Shown here in pieces: positions 36,173 to 42,485 of a stretch of DNA of 64,000 bases; within the stretch, counting starts at the first letter, position 1, and every line of letters starts with the position of its first letter. Location of the stretch: assembly GCF_000152625.1 (NCBI RefSeq), contig NZ_CH724156.1, positions 2,596,602 through 2,660,601 of the forward strand. Direction: 5' to 3'. The notes beneath the pieces are model-generated. The model saw only the letters and a program-made list of their open reading frames with translations, was not told the DNA's origin and searched no databases. Made by a program: the position numbers and the translations under genes. This DNA is from Roseovarius nubinhibens ISM (GTDB taxonomy: Bacteria; Pseudomonadota; Alphaproteobacteria; Rhodobacterales; Rhodobacteraceae).

Positions 36173-37279
36173 CTAGTTGCGAGTTTTGTTGGCACTTTTG
36201 GAGGTTGTGTTGGCACTTTTCTGTTTTTGTTCTGTTCCAATGAGAACGGATTTTCTGTTGGCAGTGGACACATAGTCCTCTGCTTCTTTAAGGCTCTTGT
36301 GCCCACCCCATGACATGATTGCAGATGCGGATCCGCCTGCTTCAGCAATTGCTGTAAGCCTAGATTTTCGCAGGCCATGAGCGGAAAGTCCCGTAAGCTT
36401 CGCTTCTGCTGCCCCTGCGCTGATGATATTTGAGAGACCCTTACGAGAGCGAGCTCTGCCATTGCTGGTTTCAAGAAAGGTAAAGGTTGTTGAAGTTATG
36501 CACGCCTTCAAAAGAGTTCTATCCGTTTCAAAATGCTTCGCCCAACCTGGTAGGGCGCAATTCCAAGGCACGTAGGCCTTGCCTCCTGTCTTTGCCTGAG
36601 TGAAGGTCAGAACCCCGTCCGCGCCGATCATGGATGGTGTGAGGGTGACAGCATCAATTGTGCGTGCTGCCGTCCAGAAAAGAAGCTCAAAGCATAGACG
36701 CTGTACTGATCCTATTTCCCACTTCGCTCGAAAGGCATTGACGTCTGCAGTAGACCATGGGCGGTGGCCATCAGTCTTAGGGAGCTTGCCCCTCTTGATA
36801 CCATCTGAGGCAACGTGGTCGGCAAAGTTGTGATCGTAGGCATACTGGCACAACAGTCGCCAGATTTTTAGCCGATCGTTTGCAGCATGAGGTGATAACT
36901 GCGATAGATCCGATCTAATATGATGCGGTTTGATCTCAGAGAAGGGGGCCGATCCATAGCACTCTTTGAGCGCATCAGAATGACGACCAAGGGTGCCGCG
37001 ATAGGCTTCAGAATAAGCTCTATAGTTCGCACTGGCTTTGAATAGTTCAATGATATGGCCAAGGCTATCTTTTGCAGCTCGTGATGGTGTCTTCTTTGTT
37101 CCCATCGCTGCAGAGTAACGTGACAGGAATTCGGGGGAGTCTATTGGTCCCTTTCCCAAGGGAACCTTCGACTGCCCCCTTTTTCTAAGGTAGTAGTATG
37201 TCGTACCTGCCGAGTTGGTTGTGCTCGTCAAATACTTCAAGGTCACCGTGCTACCCCGAATAACTGATCTACGTTGCAT
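36173..37279 (-). CDS. int: Phage tyrosine recombinase (integrase)
   Basis: 368 residues. Catalytic residues visible: Arg206 (AARTIDA), His301 and Arg304 (HGLRKSR), His327 (GGHKS) and nucleophile Tyr336 (EAEDYV). An N-terminal arm/SAM-like DNA-binding domain precedes residue about 160. It catalyses integration, and excision with the adjacent excisionase, whose 3' end it overlaps by 37 bp. The 3' end of int faces the chromosome, as expected beside attL. More AT-rich than the cob genes, consistent with transfer. Confidence 0.95.
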   Translation of the reverse strand: MQRRSVIRGSTVTLKYLTSTTNSAGTTYYYLRKRGQSKVPLGKGPIDSPEFLSRYSAAMGTKKTPSRAAKDSLGHIIELFKASANYRAYSEAYRGTLGRHSDALKECYGSAPFSEIKPHHIRSDLSQLSPHAANDRLKIWRLLCQYAYDHNFADHVASDGIKRGKLPKTDGHRPWSTADVNAFRAKWEIGSVQRLCFELLFWTAARTIDAVTLTPSMIGADGVLTFTQAKTGGKAYVPWNCALPGWAKHFETDRTLLKACITSTTFTFLETSNGRARSRKGLSNIISAGAAEAKLTGLSAHGLRKSRLTAIAEAGGSASAIMSWGGHKSLKEAEDYVSTANRKSVLIGTEQKQKSANTTSKSANKTRN

Positions 37280-37467
37280 GGGGGCTCCTCCTTGCCTTCA
37301 TAGGGCAAGGAGTCGGCATACGCGTCAAGATCGGTCCTGTCCCAGACCATGTTCCCACCAAAGGTTTTGCGCGGGATATCTAGGGAGCGCAGCTTGCTTT
37401 CGCTGATCCCTAGGAATTTGGCGGCGGCACGAGCGGCCATTAAACGGGGAGTGAAATCATGCGTCAT
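37243..37467 (-). CDS. Excisionase-like / AlpA-type HTH protein
   Basis: 74 residues from ATG 37467; the in-frame upstream extension to 37653 is antisense to the next gene and rejected. LMAARAAAKFLGISESKLRSL is a MerR/HTH_17-type DNA-binding segment, followed by a KTFGGNMVWDRTDLDAYAD wing pattern. Such proteins act as excisionases or integrase activators. The gene overlaps the start of int by 37 bp. Confidence 0.8.
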   Translation of the reverse strand: MTHDFTPRLMAARAAAKFLGISESKLRSLDIPRKTFGGNMVWDRTDLDAYADSLPYEGKEEPPCNVDQLFGVAR

Positions 37468-37501
37468 GAGGATCTCCGTTTTACTTTCTTGTGTCACAGT
37501 C

Positions 37502-38164
37502 TCACGCGGCGCGGGCCGCATATTGGTGCGAGGCGTAGTCGCCCCATTGGCGAGCCATGGCGGCGGCGAGGCCGGGGAAGAACTTCGAGCGTAGTTTCCA
37601 TCGGTTGGCGCCAGGGCTGGCTTTGTGAACGCTGTCACGCGCAGTCGCCCCATCCAGAGTGCCGGTGGGGATCAATGGCGGAAGATCGCGCAGCCAGAAG
37701 CAGGTGCGCTTGCGTTCGTTGTCAGGCCCCTCTGGGTCAGTGCCGAACTGCCACGGCTGAACAGTCTGTGCCGGCGCCTGGTAATTGAGGATCCGTTTCT
37801 TGGCGTGGTGGTGCATCACGGGGTTCTCGACGGCGATGCAGGGAATATGCGCGACATTCCAGACGGCAGAGAAGAGTGCGGCACCTTCCTCGAGCTCAGT
37901 CCACATGTCCGCATGGCTGCGCCCGGCCGGCGGACGTGACAACCAGCGCACGCCGCTGTTGCAAAGTCGGGTGCAGGGGGGATGCATCACGGCCATCAGA
38001 TCCCAGTCGGCCTTCATCACCTCTCGAATATCGCCTTGAATATGGCGGTTGCTCGGACGGTCAGCTGGCAGCAGATCGCAGGACCAAGCGTCATGCCCGC
38101 GGGCAAGGAAGGCATCGCGCACGATGCCGCTTGTTTCGCATCCGATCAGCACCTTGGCCATCAC
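37502..38164 (-). CDS. Phage DNA cytosine-methyltransferase-like protein
   Basis: 220 residues. Motif I-like VLIGCETSGIVRDAFLARG, motif IV-like HPPCTRLC (Cys64) and motif VI-like ENP (AVENPV) resemble C5-cytosine methyltransferases, but the protein is short and lacks an evident target-recognition domain. The family is frequent in alphaproteobacterial phages and has no proven activity known to me. Its start overlaps the stop of the small membrane protein gene (ATGA). Confidence 0.75.
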   Translation of the reverse strand: MMAKVLIGCETSGIVRDAFLARGHDAWSCDLLPADRPSNRHIQGDIREVMKADWDLMAVMHPPCTRLCNSGVRWLSRPPAGRSHADMWTELEEGAALFSAVWNVAHIPCIAVENPVMHHHAKKRILNYQAPAQTVQPWQFGTDPEGPDNERKRTCFWLRDLPPLIPTGTLDGATARDSVHKASPGANRWKLRSKFFPGLAAAMARQWGDYASHQYAARAA

Positions 38165-38340
38165 TCGCCCATCCGCGTCATGCGATCGAGCGCGCGCATC
38201 ATGCTGCGTTCAAATTCGGTGGCGGCGGGGGTGTTGGGCGCCTCCTCGGTGCGGGGGCCCATAAAGAATGCGTAGACGGTGACACCCACTGCCATGAAGA
38301 GCGAGATGCAAATGAGAAGGAAGAATAGAAAAGGGGCCAT
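38161..38340 (-). CDS. Small single-pass membrane protein
   Basis: 59 residues with one N-terminal transmembrane helix (FLFFLLICISLFMAVGVTVY) and a short charged tail (RSMMRALDRMTRMGE). Start chosen at ATG 38340, preceded on the minus strand by a purine-poor site, so start confidence is moderate. Coupled to the methyltransferase-like gene by a 4-bp overlap. Function unknown. Confidence 0.65.
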   Translation of the reverse strand: MAPFLFFLLICISLFMAVGVTVYAFFMGPRTEEAPNTPAATEFERSMMRALDRMTRMGE

Positions 38341-38802
38341 GGGACTATGCACCCAGTCCGAATGGCCGATAAGGGCGTGCAGCGGACTCTGCAATTGCGG
38401 GCTGTGCGCTTGGTGCTGGATCTTGGCGGGCCGATGAAAGCCAATGGGCCCAAAATGAGGAGGGCAACTCCAATTGAGTCGCAAGCCAAGAGTTATACGC
38501 TCCCCTGCCGAGGAAAGAGGGAAACTCTAGCAGGGGAGCGCAGCCGTGAGCGGTGATGTTCGGGCAGGTAGCGCGAATATCCTTGTTGGCAAGTTTGGCC
38601 GCCAATGAAGAACCAGTGATTTCGAAAAAGCTCCCCCGAACTGAATGTGAACAGCTCGGAGGAGAGTAACCTCTGACTGCAAGAGCGCTGGCATCAGAGG
38701 TATGGTCGTAGGGAACCGTGTGCATACTGATAGCCATTCTCGAGGGGAGGCAAGCTCTAGGGCTGCAGTTTTGGGGCTTTGGGGTTTTCAACATCAAGAG
38801 CA
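38341..38802. other. 462-bp stretch without a confident gene; 11-bp inverted repeat inside
   Basis: No start with a good ribosome-binding site and family match was found. A minus-strand frame of 164 codons (38345-38839) fits tightly between neighbours but its composition is not protein-like. The clear signal is a perfect inverted repeat CGCTCCCCTGC/GCAGGGGAGCG at 38498-38508 and 38530-38540 with a purine-rich 21-nt centre. It could be an RNA element of the leftward early transcript. Confidence 0.4.
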
Positions 38803-39153
38803 TCACTCGCAGCGCCTTGTCTTCTGATCGTAGTGGCATCCGCCAGGGCGGCCGCAGCTAAGGGTGTCGGCGTGCCAGAAGCTGCAGGGTTGGCTAGCGA
38901 TCTTGCCGGTCCAGCAATCGAACTCTGTTCGCAAGATCTGGAACTTCTGCTTGGCTGCACTGTCACTATCCAACTGCCGGCGGCTTTCGATCTTGCAGTA
39001 AGTCCTGACGAACTGCGCCGCCGCGCTTTCATTGAACTGCCGCCCTTGGCAGTCGCAAGCTTCTGCCGCGAACCGCTGGAACCGCGCGTCATTACACAGG
39101 ATGCCGGCCTGCTGCGAGGTTAAGAGGGAGTGAAAGGGCTGGCGAGAGCTCAT
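38803..39153 (-). CDS. Hypothetical phage protein
   Basis: 116 residues. An internal block (LTSQQAGILCNDARFQRFAA and FNESAAAQFVRTYC, RTEFDCWTGKI) has the look of a small protein family seen in alphaproteobacterial prophages; no function is known to me. The C-terminus is Cys-rich (SCGRPGGCHYDQKTRRCE). The start overlaps the stop of the preceding leftward gene by 4 bp (TCAT on the plus strand). Confidence 0.7.
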   Translation of the reverse strand: MSSRQPFHSLLTSQQAGILCNDARFQRFAAEACDCQGRQFNESAAAQFVRTYCKIESRRQLDSDSAAKQKFQILRTEFDCWTGKIASQPCSFWHADTLSCGRPGGCHYDQKTRRCE

Positions 39154-39437
39154 GCCGCGTTGCCACCAAGGCCCCGCACACGGGCTGCTGCTGCCCTTAT
39201 AGCGGGCTGGGCGCGCTCAATGGCGCGGGTCAGTTCACTGCGCTCGGGGTCGGGCTTGGTCTCTACCGGCATCATCTGGGGGATGTTCTCGGCTCGGAAT
39301 ACACCGCCGCGCGCTTTGACCAGAGTTGCGTAAGCGTCGAGGCGAAGTTGAGCGTCCCCGGCATAATCGGATGGGTTGCTAACAATGGTCTTGGCAGCTG
39401 TTATGTCAGCGGTGTCGAAAGTGTGCGGTTTGGACAT
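39150..39437 (-). CDS. Hypothetical phage protein, first gene of leftward operon
   Basis: 95 residues, largely helical by composition, with a C-terminal RAIERAQPAIRAAAARVRG segment. A strong AGGAGG site precedes the ATG at 39437. No family is recognised. Immediately upstream lie two operator-like sequences, so this gene is expected to be repressed in the lysogen together with the genes leading to xis and int. Confidence 0.7.
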   Translation of the reverse strand: MSKPHTFDTADITAAKTIVSNPSDYAGDAQLRLDAYATLVKARGGVFRAENIPQMMPVETKPDPERSELTRAIERAQPAIRAAAARVRGLGGNAA

Positions 39438-39465
39438 GATTGCCTCCTAATGTAGGGGCAAAGGT

Positions 39466-39514
39466 AATTCATATTTTCTGGAGTAGCAATTGTAATATTC
39501 ATAAAATATGGATG
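39466..39514. promoter_or_regulatory. Two operator-like sites upstream of the leftward operon
   Basis: AATTCATATTTTCTGGAGT (39466-39484) matches the perfect palindrome at 40412-40430 in 15 of 19 positions. A second copy in inverted sense (39496-39514) matches in 12 of 19. Their centres are 30 bp apart. They flank the start region of the leftward transcript, as a lambda oL would. Counts were made by eye. Confidence 0.5.
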
Positions 39515-39906
39515 ATGGGTTGGTGCCGCTTAGTTTCTTGATTGCTGGCGATTGGTCGTTTGGCGTGGGGATTGGGAGAATTTGATGTGGCGAGGGCATT
39601 GGAAATAGGGGGTTAACCTACGGTATGTGCTTTTCGGGGTGCTTGGGGGGCAGCGTCAAATGTGAGTTGCCGTGCGAATTATTCCCCCTTAACCCGCGGG
39701 GGCCGATGGCGCACGCGACCCAATCGGTGCTCTCAATGTGCCCGGGGGCGTCCTGGGTGGGTGCGGATTTGAGGCTTGGTCCGATTGGGCGGGTTCAAAT
39801 GTTCCTCAGTCTTCGCGGGTAATGGTGACAGTGTTGGTCGGCGTGTTTGGAGACGCGGTGGAGTGATTTTAGGGCGCGATCAGTTTTACGCTGCAGGATT
39901 GAAACA
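39515..39906. other. Gene-free stretch containing a long-range inverted repeat
   Basis: About 390 bp with no supported gene; a 65-codon plus-strand frame (39625-39822) has no ribosome-binding site. CCCAATCGG (39719-39727) pairs perfectly with CCGATTGGG (39781-39789), and CTCAA/TTGAG can pair inside, suggesting a folded RNA or protein-binding site. Nothing else stands out. Confidence 0.35.
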
Positions 39907-39939
39907 TTGACACAATCGCGGGTTGTTCCTTAAATGTTC
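39907..39939 (+). promoter_or_regulatory. Sigma-70 promoter containing a perfect alphaproteobacterial LexA box
   Basis: TTGACA (39907-39912), 17-bp spacer, TTAAAT (39930-39935). Overlapping the -10 lies GTTC-CTTAAAT-GTTC (39925-39939), an exact GTTC-N7-GTTC LexA site, followed by the palindrome TGTTCCGGAACA (39935-39946). Transcription would run right, antisense to the repressor gene, towards cro. LexA would keep it off until DNA damage. Confidence 0.7.
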
Positions 39940-39960
39940 CGGAACAGGAATGGGTCAATT

Positions 39961-40077
39961 ATGAACAAATTCATTGCTCAATCAGCTGCCCGCCTTTCAC
40001 GGTTGGGAGTGAATATCAATTGGATTTTTGATCCGTTGCAGGCGTTTCGTTCATGTCTGAAAGGATCGCGAAGATAG
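39961..40077 (+). CDS. Possible 38-residue SOS-controlled protein
   Basis: ATG 39961 is 22-26 bp after the expected transcript start of the LexA-box promoter, with CAGGAA 11 bp upstream. The peptide (starting MNKFIAQSAARLSRLG) is basic and ends at 40077, overlapping the repressor 3' end in antisense. It might be an antirepressor, or only the untranslated start of an antisense RNA. No homologue is recognised. Confidence 0.35.
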   Translation: MNKFIAQSAARLSRLGVNINWIFDPLQAFRSCLKGSRR

Positions 40078-40354
40078 CGCTTTGTACGTCTGCGGGAAGT
40101 TGTGAGAATTCGCCGGCCAGGAGGAAGTTGAAGTCGACGCGGTGGGCTCTGTAGAGCCACCGCATAACCTTTGTCTGGGGGTAGTTACGTGCGCGTTCGG
40201 CGTTGTTGAGTGCGGTGTTGGATGCGCCCGCTTCAGCGGCCGCGTCTGCTTGTGAAAGCCCTGTCATTAGGCGGGCAGCGCGCAGCCGAATGGCGCAGGC
40301 TTCAACGCTGTCATCGTGGCGACGGGCCAATTTCTCTTTTGTCAACAAATCCAT
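40016..40354 (-). CDS. Short XRE-family prophage repressor (CI-like)
   Basis: 112 residues with one XRE helix-turn-helix at about 20-75 (IRLRAARLMTGLSQADAAAEAGASNTALNNAE split around the recognition helix). It lacks the S24 LexA/CI peptidase domain, so RecA-stimulated self-cleavage is not possible for this protein. Divergent from a Cro-like gene with operator-like palindromes between them, so it is the likely lysogeny repressor. Ribosome-binding site is weak. Confidence 0.8.
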   Translation of the reverse strand: MDLLTKEKLARRHDDSVEACAIRLRAARLMTGLSQADAAAEAGASNTALNNAERARNYPQTKVMRWLYRAHRVDFNFLLAGEFSQLPADVQSAIFAILSDMNETPATDQKSN

Positions 40355-40371
40355 ATGTTTGGTGTACCTTA

Positions 40372-40430
40372 CTTACAGAAAATGTGAATTTCTTAATTCT
40401 GAAATCTAGACATTCCAGATTTTCTGGAAT
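40372..40430. promoter_or_regulatory. Operator region between repressor and Cro-like genes
   Basis: ATTCCAGA-TTT-TCTGGAAT (40412-40430) is a perfect 8-bp inverted repeat with 3-bp centre. CTTACAGAAAATGTGAATT (40372-40390) matches it in 14 of 19 positions; a weaker ATTTC/GAAAT symmetry lies between them. The palindrome ends 11 bp before the cro start, so binding there would block rightward transcription. Confidence 0.65.
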
Positions 40431-40441
40431 AATGGTCGGGA

Positions 40442-40693
40442 ATGACCACTGTTTCGACCATATGTGATACGTTGGGCCGGCGCGCGATTGCCGATCGCGT
40501 CGGGGTTGGTCTCACGACTGTCAGCAACGCCGCCACGTCCAACTGCTTCCCTGCGAAATGGTACATCCTCATCAAGGCGATGTGTGATGAAGAAGGCATC
40601 GAGTGCCCCATGTATCTCTTCAGCTTTGTCGCATCGTCGCCCGTTAATAGGCAGCAATGTGAGGCCGTCCCTTCCTCGGAGGATGCCGCATGA
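40442..40693 (+). CDS. Cro-like HTH protein, first gene of rightward early operon
   Basis: 83 residues with LGRRAIADRVGVGLTTVSNA as a typical Cro/CI helix-turn-helix, then CFPAKWYILIKAMCDEEG as in phage Cro-like proteins. It would antagonise the divergent repressor. Its ATG is very near the expected transcript start, so it may be translated from a very short leader. It overlaps the next gene by 4 bp. Confidence 0.75.
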   Translation: MTTVSTICDTLGRRAIADRVGVGLTTVSNAATSNCFPAKWYILIKAMCDEEGIECPMYLFSFVASSPVNRQQCEAVPSSEDAA

Positions 40694-41067
40694 AGTCCGC
40701 ATCAGTTTCTTTTCTTACGTTTCCGACACGCTCATCTAGTGCAGAGCTTTACCCATCTTCGCAGGCATGCGCTCAAAGGTCTCATGACAATGTTTTTGAC
40801 TTGTCAGTGCGTCAGAGGAGAGCTCGTTTGGCCTTTGATCCGTATCGGATGAGGATCGAGTTCGCAGAAATTTGGGCCGACTACCTGCGCAAGCATTACG
40901 GCCGGGCCGAAACGGTTGCTTACATGTTTGGCGTAACCTTTCAGACGGCTTGCAACTGGCTTTCGGGCGTGTCTCGCCCGACGGGTGACAAGGTGATGCT
41001 TGAATTCGCGAGCCATCCTGATCGGCTCTTGGAGCATGCTCTCAAACACATGGATCGCGCAGCATGA
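40690..41067 (+). CDS. Phage HTH-like early protein
   Basis: 125 residues. The C-terminal half (WADYLRKHYGRAETVAYMFG and TFQTACNWLSGVSRPTGDKV) has a helix-turn-helix look found in small proteins of Rhodobacteraceae prophages; the first 50 residues are low-complexity. It could be a second early regulator. ATGA overlaps with cro upstream; the following 286 bp contain tandem hairpins. Confidence 0.7.
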   Translation: MKSASVSFLTFPTRSSSAELYPSSQACAQRSHDNVFDLSVRQRRARLAFDPYRMRIEFAEIWADYLRKHYGRAETVAYMFGVTFQTACNWLSGVSRPTGDKVMLEFASHPDRLLEHALKHMDRAA

Positions 41068-41088
41068 AGCCGCGTCTGCTTTCTTATC

Positions 41089-41334
41089 CCCGCCGCCATT
41101 CAGTCCCATCCCAGCGGCGGGATCTGGCGTCTGCGTTTTGGCCCTCTGCCTGTGGGCCTTCTGCCGCGCGACGCCAGCCTTGTGCCCCGGATGCTTGTGT
41201 CTGCTCGCGCCGGGGCACCTTTCTCTCCCTGTTGGCTGGACCCTATCGGGCGGTTGGGTCCTGTCGACTGGTGCGCCGAGGCCCGTCCTCGATGAGGTCG
41301 GGGTACTCCTCCCTGTCCTCGGCGCACCTTTTTT
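41089..41334 (+). ncRNA. Run of five hairpins ending in an intrinsic terminator
   Basis: Consecutive perfect stems: CCCGCCGC/GCGGCGGG (41089-41121); CTGGCGTC/GACGCCAG with inner GGCCC/GGGCC (41124-41177); GTGCCCCGG/CCGGGGCAC (41182-41218); GGACCC/GGGTCC (41238-41261); GGTGCGCCGAGG/CCTCGGCGCACC (41270-41328) followed by TTTTTT. The last is a textbook terminator. The run may be an early transcription-control RNA. A 97-codon frame also spans it (41064-41357) with 4-bp overlaps at both ends, so coding is not excluded. Confidence 0.5.
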
Positions 41335-41353
41335 ATCTGCGAGGGGTGGTCGC

Positions 41354-41620
41354 ATGAGCAAGCAAAGCCCCACCTTCGAGCTGGTCACTGACGATGAGAT
41401 CGACCCGCGCAGCTGCCGCGCGCTGTGGTGCGCTGTTTTGCAAGAGTTATTTCGCCTCGCGGTAGCGCCAAGAGCTTCCGATCATGCCACTGAAACAGCA
41501 GCAGCCCGCCGCTGGTTCGGCAGCAAGGACTTCTTCATGGTCTGCTCTCTGGCCGGCGTTGATGGCACCTGGGTGCTGTGGGGCGTCCGGCGTCACCTCG
41601 AAGAGCAGGGGGTGGCGTGA
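41354..41620 (+). CDS. Hypothetical phage early protein
   Basis: 88 residues from ATG 41354, after GAGGGGTGG; the in-frame extension to 41000 runs through the hairpins and is rejected. The C-terminal RRWFGSKDFFMVCSLAGVDG and WGVRRHLEEQG blocks look like a conserved small phage protein. Function unknown. It lies just after the terminator, so expression needs read-through or antitermination. Confidence 0.7.
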   Translation: MSKQSPTFELVTDDEIDPRSCRALWCAVLQELFRLAVAPRASDHATETAAARRWFGSKDFFMVCSLAGVDGTWVLWGVRRHLEEQGVA

Positions 41621-41679
41621 TGGGACGGCGGATCTACCGGGAACTTGCTACCCGTGTCGCGGAGGAGGTGAAGCCATGA
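41620..41679 (+). CDS. Possible 19-residue coupling ORF
   Basis: Starts in the TGATG that ends the previous gene and stops in the ATGA that starts the next, and its last codons contain the next gene's GGAGGAGGTG ribosome-binding site. Peptide MGRRIYRELATRVAEEVKP. Perfect tiling with both neighbours suggests it is translated, perhaps only to couple them. Confidence 0.4.
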   Translation: MGRRIYRELATRVAEEVKP

Positions 41680-42290
41680 AGGCCAGCTCTCTCCAGGTCG
41701 TGGACGCAGATGACATCGAGATCTATCCGATCTCTTCAACCGAACGTTTGGACTCGCATTACTTTGTGCCTTGGAACCTGAAGCGATGGCGGGGCAGCGA
41801 GTTCCGCCGCTTTGGCTATGCAGATCCCGAAGTCGGTTGGTTCGGCATGGAGCTGTTCTTTCTGGCCCAAGATGAAACTCCTATCGGCACGCTGCCTTGT
41901 GATGATGAGGCGTTGGCCTTTCTGCTGCGTATCCCGCCCACGCGGTGGCGCGAGCTGAACAGCCGGGACGTCTCGCCGTTGCACGGTTGGCATCGGGTGC
42001 ATTGCGACAATGGGCAGGTGCGCTTGGCGCATCCGGTGGTCACCGAGGTGGCGCGAGAGGCCTTGGGGTCCAGAAAGCGCAATGGCGCCAGGAATGCCGA
42101 CGAGCGGATGCGCAAACGCCTGGGCACGATCATCGGACATCTGAAAGCTCTGCCGGGGGCCGCGCGCATCGCGGAGATGGAAGAACGGGTGAACGCGATC
42201 AGCGATTGGATCGAGGCCCAATATCCGGGCGGGAGCGCCACGCTGAAGCGTGTCAGGGAGGCTTTGAATGACCTGTCCTCGCGGCAGTGA
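41676..42290 (+). CDS. Phage replication-region protein, DUF1376-like
   Basis: 204 residues from ATG 41676, after GGAGGAGGTG. The pattern FVPWNLKRWRGSEFRRFGYA and GWFGMELFFLAQDETPIGTL resembles DUF1376 proteins of phage replication modules, with a coiled C-terminus (MEERVNAISDWIEAQYPG). Likely helps phage DNA replication initiation (inference). A terminator-like hairpin and a DnaA box follow. Confidence 0.7.
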   Translation: MKASSLQVVDADDIEIYPISSTERLDSHYFVPWNLKRWRGSEFRRFGYADPEVGWFGMELFFLAQDETPIGTLPCDDEALAFLLRIPPTRWRELNSRDVSPLHGWHRVHCDNGQVRLAHPVVTEVAREALGSRKRNGARNADERMRKRLGTIIGHLKALPGAARIAEMEERVNAISDWIEAQYPGGSATLKRVREALNDLSSRQ

Positions 42291-42324
42291 TTTCTTCCCA
42301 AAATCTTCCGCCGGAAGAAACCGG

Positions 42325-42361
42325 AACTTCCTGAAGCGGTTTTTGGAAGTTTTTATTTTTT
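42325..42361 (+). terminator. Terminator-like hairpin with long T run
   Basis: AACTTCC pairs with GGAAGTT (13-nt loop), followed by TTTATTTTTT. The stem is short but the T tract is strong. It sits in the gap after the DUF1376-like gene, beside AT-rich DNA. Confidence 0.5.
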
Positions 42362-42446
42362 CCGAAAACCGAGCCGCTGAAAGGACACGAGAAGAAATCA
42401 AAAGAAAAAGAAACTACCGGGCGCGCCAATTTCGACCGGATGAGCC

Positions 42447-42455
42447 TGTGGATAA
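42447..42455 (-). promoter_or_regulatory. Perfect DnaA box in an AT-rich gap
   Basis: TGTGGATAA is the complement of TTATCCACA. About 90 bp of A-rich DNA precede it (42360-42420). Together with the replication-like gene upstream, it may mark a phage replication origin, though a single box is weak evidence. Confidence 0.4.
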
Positions 42456-42485
42456 GTCGGATTGCTGAGAAGAGGGGGAAGAGCT

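Noticed and set aside
39625..39822. 65-codon plus-strand frame in the immunity gap
   Set aside because: No ribosome-binding site, unusual Cys/Pro-rich composition and no neighbour to tile with; the DNA is better explained by the inverted repeat.
41064..41357. 97-codon plus-strand frame over the hairpin run
   Set aside because: Not listed as a separate gene. Its ATGA overlaps at both ends favour coding, but five stems and a terminator lie inside and the composition (Arg, Ser, Cys, Pro) is unlike neighbouring proteins. Kept as an open alternative in the hairpin entry.
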